Origin: Sulfuricella sp.
GTDB taxonomy: Bacteria; Pseudomonadota; Gammaproteobacteria; Burkholderiales; Sulfuricellaceae
Assembly (NCBI GenBank): GCA_019911785.1
Contig: JAIOJM010000358.1
Coordinates: 1 to 12,410, forward strand
DNA length: 12,410 nt
Direction: 5' to 3'
In this document: piece by piece, positions 9,447 to 12,410 of the stretch
Numbering within the stretch: position 1 is the stretch's first letter
Layout of the letters: each line of letters begins with the position of its first letter
Notes under the pieces: generated by a model
The model's database searches: none
Told to the model about the DNA's origin: nothing
What the model saw: the letters and a program-made list of their open reading frames with translations, nothing else
Program-made: the position numbers and the translations under genes

Positions 9447-9476
9447 ATTAGACTATCTTCGAGGTGTTTTTGTCAA
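9447..9476 (-). promoter_or_regulatory. Probable sigma70 promoter of rpmH
   Basis: On the minus strand, a perfect -35 TTGACA (9471-9476) is followed after 18 bp by TCTAAT (9447-9452, five of six consensus bases). Transcription would start near 9440, leaving a leader of about 30 nt before the rpmH ATG. A 10-bp palindrome, TTTAGCTAAA (9430-9439), lies at the start of that leader; its meaning is unknown. Confidence 0.65.
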
Positions 9477-9497
9477 ATGATATTTATACTTCCATCC

Positions 9498-9517
9498 TGT
9501 GGATAAGTTTATCCAAA
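9498..9517. promoter_or_regulatory. Two head-to-head DnaA boxes upstream of dnaA
   Basis: TGTGGATAA (9498-9506) is the perfect reverse complement of the DnaA box TTATCCACA. Two bases later TTATCCAAA (9509-9517) is a one-mismatch box in the opposite orientation. Together they form an inverted repeat, TGGATAAGTTTATCCA (9500-9515). DnaA bound here could autoregulate dnaA and form one half of a bipartite origin. The rest of the rpmH-dnaA gap, about 9530-9616, shows no further clear element. Confidence 0.8.
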
Positions 9518-9528
9518 AAGACTAGAAT
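9500..9528 (+). promoter_or_regulatory. Possible dnaA promoter overlapping the DnaA boxes
   Basis: A -10-like TAGAAT (9523-9528, five of six consensus bases) lies 17 bp after TGGATA (9500-9505, four of six). The -35 is within the first DnaA box and the spacer contains the second. The start would be near 9535, giving a leader of about 80 nt. The -35 is weak, so this is a hypothesis, but the overlap fits the known autorepression of dnaA in other bacteria. Confidence 0.4.
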
Positions 9529-9616
9529 GCCAAATTGCTGTTGGGTTCCCCCGGCCTCTGACGCCTAACCGAAACAACTCCAACGAATATTTTATGGAAG
9601 ATTTTTGGATTACCCA

Positions 9617-10945
9617 ATGGAAAGTTTTTGGCCTGATTGCTTAAATAAATTTAAAGAGGACTTGCCCCCCCAGCAATTCAATACCTGGATCAAGCCGCTT
9701 AAGTTCGACTCATCGGACGGCACACCTCGCCTGATCGCACCAAACCGCTTTATCCTGCAATGGATTAAAGATAAGTTTTTGGCTCGTATCGAAGAAATAG
9801 CTGAAGCCCATTTTTCCGAACCTCTGTCGCTGGTGCTTTCCCTGCCAGACACCCCGGAAAATAACGCGACACCTCCCGCAATGGCTGCAGCGGCAACACC
9901 CGTTCGACAAAATTCAAAACCTGACCAATCCCGTCTCAACCCTTTGTTCACTTTTGCCAATTTTGTCACCGGCAAAGCGAACCAGCTTGCCCGGGCTGCC
10001 GCCATACAAGTCGCTGAAAATCCCGGTACCGCTTACAACCCTTTGTTTGTCTACGGCGGGGTCGGGCTGGGTAAAACCCATTTAATACAAGCTATCGGCA
10101 ATCTGGTCCAGGAACAAAACAGCAAGGCAAAAATCAGCTATCTGCACGCAGAGCGCTATGTTTCTGACGTAGTGCGCGCTTACCAGCATAAAGCCTTTGA
10201 CGATTTCAAGCGGTATTACCACTCTCTGGATTTGCTGTTGATCGACGACATTCAATTCTTTGCCGGCAAGAATCGCACCCAGGAAGAGTTTTTTTATGCC
10301 TTTAACGCATTGATCGAAGCCCACAAGCAGGTAATCATCACCTGCGATACCTTTCCCAGGGAAATTGCCGGGATGGAAGATCGCCTCATATCCCGCTTCG
10401 GCTGGGGACTGACCGTTGCTATCGAGCCCCCCGAACTGGAAATGCGTGTCGCAATTTTGTTAAATAAAGCTCGCGCCGAAGAAATAAAACTACAAGAAGA
10501 AGTCGCTTTTTTCATCGCCAAACAGATCCGCTCCAATGTGCGCGAACTGGAAGGTGCTCTAAAACGCGTTCTCGCCTATTCGCGATTCACCGGACATCCT
10601 ATCAATCTGGAATTAGCCAAAGAAGCCCTCAAGGATTTGCTTGCTGTTCAAAATCGTCAGGTTTCACTGGACAATATTCAAAAAACCGTTGCAGATTACT
10701 ATAAAATCAAAGTTGCTGAAATGTTTTCTCCGAAACGTTCCAGAAATGTGGCTCGTCCGCGCCAAGTCGCCATGGCGCTCGCAAAAGAATTAACGCAACT
10801 GAGTTATCCGGAAATTGGCGATACATTTGGCGGGCGTGACCACTCAACCGTTATACATGCCTGCAAAAAAATTGCAGAACTAAAAAACTCCGATCCCACA
10901 ATCAGCAGGGACTTTGAAATATTGTTGCAAATTCTGCGTAGCTAA
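9617..10945 (+). CDS. dnaA: Chromosomal replication initiator protein DnaA
   Basis: DnaA binds DnaA boxes at oriC, forms an ATP-dependent filament, melts the origin and loads the DnaB helicase. Started at the ATG at 9617 it is 442 residues ([20 protein letters not shown]), the expected N-terminus; a TTG 12 nt earlier would add four residues. GGA lies 7 nt before the ATG. Domain I covers about 1-78 and a short Ala/Pro-rich linker (domain II) about 79-105. Domain III has Walker A GGVGLGKT (147-154), Walker B LLLIDDIQ (206-213) and the arginine finger in LISRFGWG (R260, like E. coli Arg285). Domain IV ends with the DNA-binding signature containing [11 protein letters not shown] (405-415). DnaA boxes on both sides of the gene indicate that oriC is local. 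Confidence 0.98.
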   Translation: MESFWPDCLNKFKEDLPPQQFNTWIKPLKFDSSDGTPRLIAPNRFILQWIKDKFLARIEEIAEAHFSEPLSLVLSLPDTPENNATPPAMAAAATPVRQNSKPDQSRLNPLFTFANFVTGKANQLARAAAIQVAENPGTAYNPLFVYGGVGLGKTHLIQAIGNLVQEQNSKAKISYLHAERYVSDVVRAYQHKAFDDFKRYYHSLDLLLIDDIQFFAGKNRTQEEFFYAFNALIEAHKQVIITCDTFPREIAGMEDRLISRFGWGLTVAIEPPELEMRVAILLNKARAEEIKLQEEVAFFIAKQIRSNVRELEGALKRVLAYSRFTGHPINLELAKEALKDLLAVQNRQVSLDNIQKTVADYYKIKVAEMFSPKRSRNVARPRQVAMALAKELTQLSYPEIGDTFGGRDHSTVIHACKKIAELKNSDPTISRDFEILLQILRS

Positions 10946-10948
10946 TCC

Positions 10949-11037
10949 TGTGGATTCATTGTGGATAAAGCCTGGTTTTTTTAAGCAGAGAATTTTTGGC
11001 ACCATTTTATCCACAAACCTCAGCACCTTTGCCCACA
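10949..11037. promoter_or_regulatory. DnaA-box cluster of oriC
   Basis: Four boxes can be read. TGTGGATTC (10949-10957) has two mismatches to TGTGGATAA. TGTGGATAA (10960-10968) is perfect, on the minus strand. TTATCCACA (11007-11015) is perfect, on the plus strand. TTGCCCACA (11029-11037) has two mismatches. The two perfect boxes sit in an 11-bp perfect inverted repeat (10959-10969 and 11006-11016) separated by 36 bp. The outer boxes may be low-affinity sites or chance. Confidence 0.8.
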
Positions 11038-11112
11038 ATCTTGTTGATACATTATCATATTGATTAATAAGTAAAAAACACAACTATACCGATAATTGGT
11101 CAGGCTTATTAC
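11038..11112. other. Candidate duplex unwinding element
   Basis: This is the most AT-rich non-coding stretch of the window (14 G/C in the 60 bases from 11041 to 11100) and lies directly beside the DnaA-box cluster, on the dnaN side. It is therefore the best candidate for the site where DnaA melts the origin. No E. coli-type 13-mer repeats are recognisable. It may also hold the dnaN promoter, but I cannot identify one with confidence. Confidence 0.55.
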
Positions 11113-11129
11113 TAGTCTTAGGAATATAT

Positions 11130-12251
11130 ATGTTATTAATTCAAACAAACAGGGATGCCCTATTAAAACCACTTCAATCCGTAATTGGTATTGTAGAAAG
11201 ACGTCATACTCTGCCTATTCTTTCCAATATTCTCATTGAAAAAAATGGCGAGAATCTTTCGGTTATAGCCACAGACCTGGAAATACAGATTACAGCGACG
11301 TCCATTAGTCAGGATGAGCTTCCGGATTTTTCGATAACCACATCGGCGAAAAAACTTCAGGATATCTGTCGTGCCTTTCCAGAGGGCTCCCAACTTGCGC
11401 TGGAAAAAGAGGATTCGCGACTGCAAATAAAAGTGGGAAAAAGCCGCTTTAACCTTCAGACATTACCCGCAAATGATTTTCCCAAATTGGCCCCCTCCGG
11501 AGAAAACAGGGCCTACTTAAAAACAACCCAGAAAACCCTGAAGAGCCTGCTCAACCTTGTTCAGTATGCAATGGCTCAGCACGATATACGCTATTACCTG
11601 AACGGGTTATTGCTAGTGGTAGAAAGCGGACTGCTCCGGGTTGTGGCGACAGATGGCCATCGACTCGGTATGGCTAGCTCCCCGCTGGAAAACACCGAAG
11701 ACACTGCAGAAAGGCCGTCGCAGGAGGTGATACTGCCGCGAAAAACGGTTATAGAGTTGATCAAACTGCTGGGCGATAACGATGAAGAAGTAACCATTGA
11801 AATTGGCCAAAATCAAACCCGTTTTTCTTTCGCCAATATAATTTTGGTATCAAAGATAGTAGAAGGAAAGTTTCCGGATTTTAATCGTGTTATCCCCGCC
11901 AACTATCAGAACCACATTCAAATTGATCGTTTACTTCTGCTACAATCTCTGCAGCGTGCGTCCATTCTTTCCAATGAAAAATTTCGTGGTGTCAGGCTGG
12001 TATTAACAAAAAACAGCCTGCGCATAATTTGTAACAACAATGAGCAGGAAGAAGCACAAGAGGAAATCGAAATCAGCTATGACGGGGAACCACTGGATAT
12101 TGGTTTCAACGTCAACTATTTGCTGGACGTGCTGACCAATCTGAGCAACCCCTCTATTACTCTCTCGTTTGGTGATGCCAACAGTAGCGGGTTATTCACT
12201 ATTCCCGGCAACGAATGCTTCAAGTATGTTGTTATGCCGATGCGCATTTAA
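11130..12251 (+). CDS. dnaN: DNA polymerase III beta sliding clamp
   Basis: DnaN forms the ring-shaped dimer that tethers DNA polymerase III and many repair proteins to DNA. The protein is 373 residues, close to the E. coli length of 366, and comprises three clamp-fold domains (roughly 1-125, 126-250 and 251-373). Family features include LLKPLQSVIGIVERRHTLPI and LSNILIE near the N-terminus, VATDGHRL in the second domain, EGKFPDFNRVIP before the third, and the C-terminal YVVMPMRI that lines the partner-binding pocket. The ATG follows AGGA (11120-11123) with good spacing. It follows dnaA across oriC and precedes gyrB by 31 bp. The gene is visibly more AT-rich than the leftward genes. Confidence 0.98.
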   Translation: MLLIQTNRDALLKPLQSVIGIVERRHTLPILSNILIEKNGENLSVIATDLEIQITATSISQDELPDFSITTSAKKLQDICRAFPEGSQLALEKEDSRLQIKVGKSRFNLQTLPANDFPKLAPSGENRAYLKTTQKTLKSLLNLVQYAMAQHDIRYYLNGLLLVVESGLLRVVATDGHRLGMASSPLENTEDTAERPSQEVILPRKTVIELIKLLGDNDEEVTIEIGQNQTRFSFANIILVSKIVEGKFPDFNRVIPANYQNHIQIDRLLLLQSLQRASILSNEKFRGVRLVLTKNSLRIICNNNEQEEAQEEIEISYDGEPLDIGFNVNYLLDVLTNLSNPSITLSFGDANSSGLFTIPGNECFKYVVMPMRI

Positions 12252-12258
12252 ATTTAAT

Positions 12259-12274
12259 TGTTTCACGTGGAACC
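12259..12274. promoter_or_regulatory. parS: parS centromere site 2 (ParB binding)
   Basis: TGTTTCACGTGGAACC matches the parS consensus with a GTGGAAC right half, a variant known from other bacterial parS sites; the central CACGTG is intact. It lies in the 31-bp dnaN-gyrB gap, 8 bp before the gyrB ATG and about 1.1 kb to the right of oriC. Its GGA (12269-12271) is also the only Shine-Dalgarno-like sequence upstream of gyrB, so the ParB site and the gyrB translation signal appear to share bases. Confidence 0.85.
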
Positions 12275-12282
12275 CATAAATA

Positions 12283-12410
12283 ATGTCTGAATATACTTCC
12301 GATAGCATCAAAATACTGAAGGGGCTGGAAGCCGTACGCAAACGGCCAGGCATGTACATTGGAGATACTAGCGACGGTTCCGGGTTGCACCATATGGTAT
12401 TTGAGGTGGT
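12283..12410 (+). CDS. gyrB: DNA gyrase subunit B (partial, N-terminus only)
   Basis: GyrB is the ATPase subunit of DNA gyrase, which introduces negative supercoils using ATP. Only 42 codons are in the window; the gene runs off the right edge. The peptide begins [20 protein letters not shown] and continues with [20 protein letters not shown], the highly conserved start of the GHKL ATPase domain. The visible part ends before or at the ATP-binding motif, so catalytic residues cannot be checked. The ATG at 12283 is the natural family start. The gene follows dnaN directly; recF, often found between them, is absent. Confidence 0.96.
   Translation, partial: MSEYTSDSIKILKGLEAVRKRPGMYIGDTSDGSGLHHMVFEV

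Larger units (their letters stand above)
10946..11129. other. oriC: Replication origin region (oriC) between dnaA and dnaN
   Basis: This 184-bp gap has no credible gene. It contains a cluster of DnaA boxes in its left half (about 10949-11037) and a strongly AT-rich right half (11041-11080 has 7 G/C in 40 bases). Clustered boxes beside an AT-rich stretch, next to dnaA, at the point where leftward and rightward housekeeping genes diverge nearby, and with parS sites close by, mark the chromosomal origin. Together with the boxes at 9498-9517 this suggests a bipartite origin. Confidence 0.8.

Noticed and set aside
10959..11016. Inverted repeat considered as a dnaA transcription terminator, given the seven-T run at 10976-10982
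   Set aside because: The T-run lies inside the 36-base loop, not after the stem, and the repeat is explained by two opposed perfect DnaA boxes.
10880..11083. Minus-strand open frame of 67 codons across the dnaA-dnaN gap
   Set aside because: It covers the DnaA-box cluster and AT-rich origin sequence and the 3' end of dnaA; the translation has no recognisable features.

Overview
This window is the chromosomal replication-origin neighbourhood of a Gram-negative bacterium, most likely a betaproteobacterium (possibly Nitrosomonadales-like; the finer placement is inference). The grounds are the gene order rpmH-rnpA-yidD-yidC-mnmE-mnmG-rsmG-parA-parB-atpIBE on one side of the origin, dnaA-dnaN-gyrB without recF on the other, and typical proteobacterial forms of AtpB, AtpE, YidC, MnmG and DnaA. 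I see no mobile element, CRISPR array, tRNA or rRNA gene, broken gene, or cargo that looks acquired.

Left arm (1-9410, all on the minus strand, reading away from the origin). rpmH (ribosomal protein L34), rnpA (RNase P protein), yidD and yidC (membrane protein insertion) and mnmE (tRNA wobble-uridine modification) are packed with gaps or overlaps of a few bases. A 64-bp gap between mnmE and mnmG contains a near-perfect parS site. The second block is mnmG-rsmG-parA-parB, again tightly packed. After a 170-bp gap with a good sigma70-type promoter, the F1Fo ATP synthase operon begins: atpI, atpB, and the first 20 codons of atpE, which runs off the left edge.

Origin (about 9411-11129). Divergent promoters for rpmH and dnaA lie between 9411 and 9616, with two head-to-head DnaA boxes inside the probable dnaA promoter. 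The dnaA-dnaN gap (10946-11129) holds two perfect DnaA boxes in inverted orientation, two weaker ones, and a very AT-rich stretch that is the best candidate for the duplex unwinding element. This resembles a bipartite oriC flanking dnaA.

Right arm (9617-12410, plus strand). dnaA, dnaN and the first 42 codons of gyrB follow. A second parS sits in the 31-bp dnaN-gyrB gap and overlaps the probable gyrB ribosome-binding region.

Together the genes cover replication initiation (DnaA, DnaN, GyrB), origin segregation (ParA, ParB and two parS sites), and housekeeping in translation, RNA modification, membrane biogenesis and energy conversion. This is a conserved core region. The observations most worth checking are regulatory: parS sites overlapping a promoter or a translation start, and DnaA boxes overlapping the dnaA promoter. 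I found no evidence for an undescribed system.
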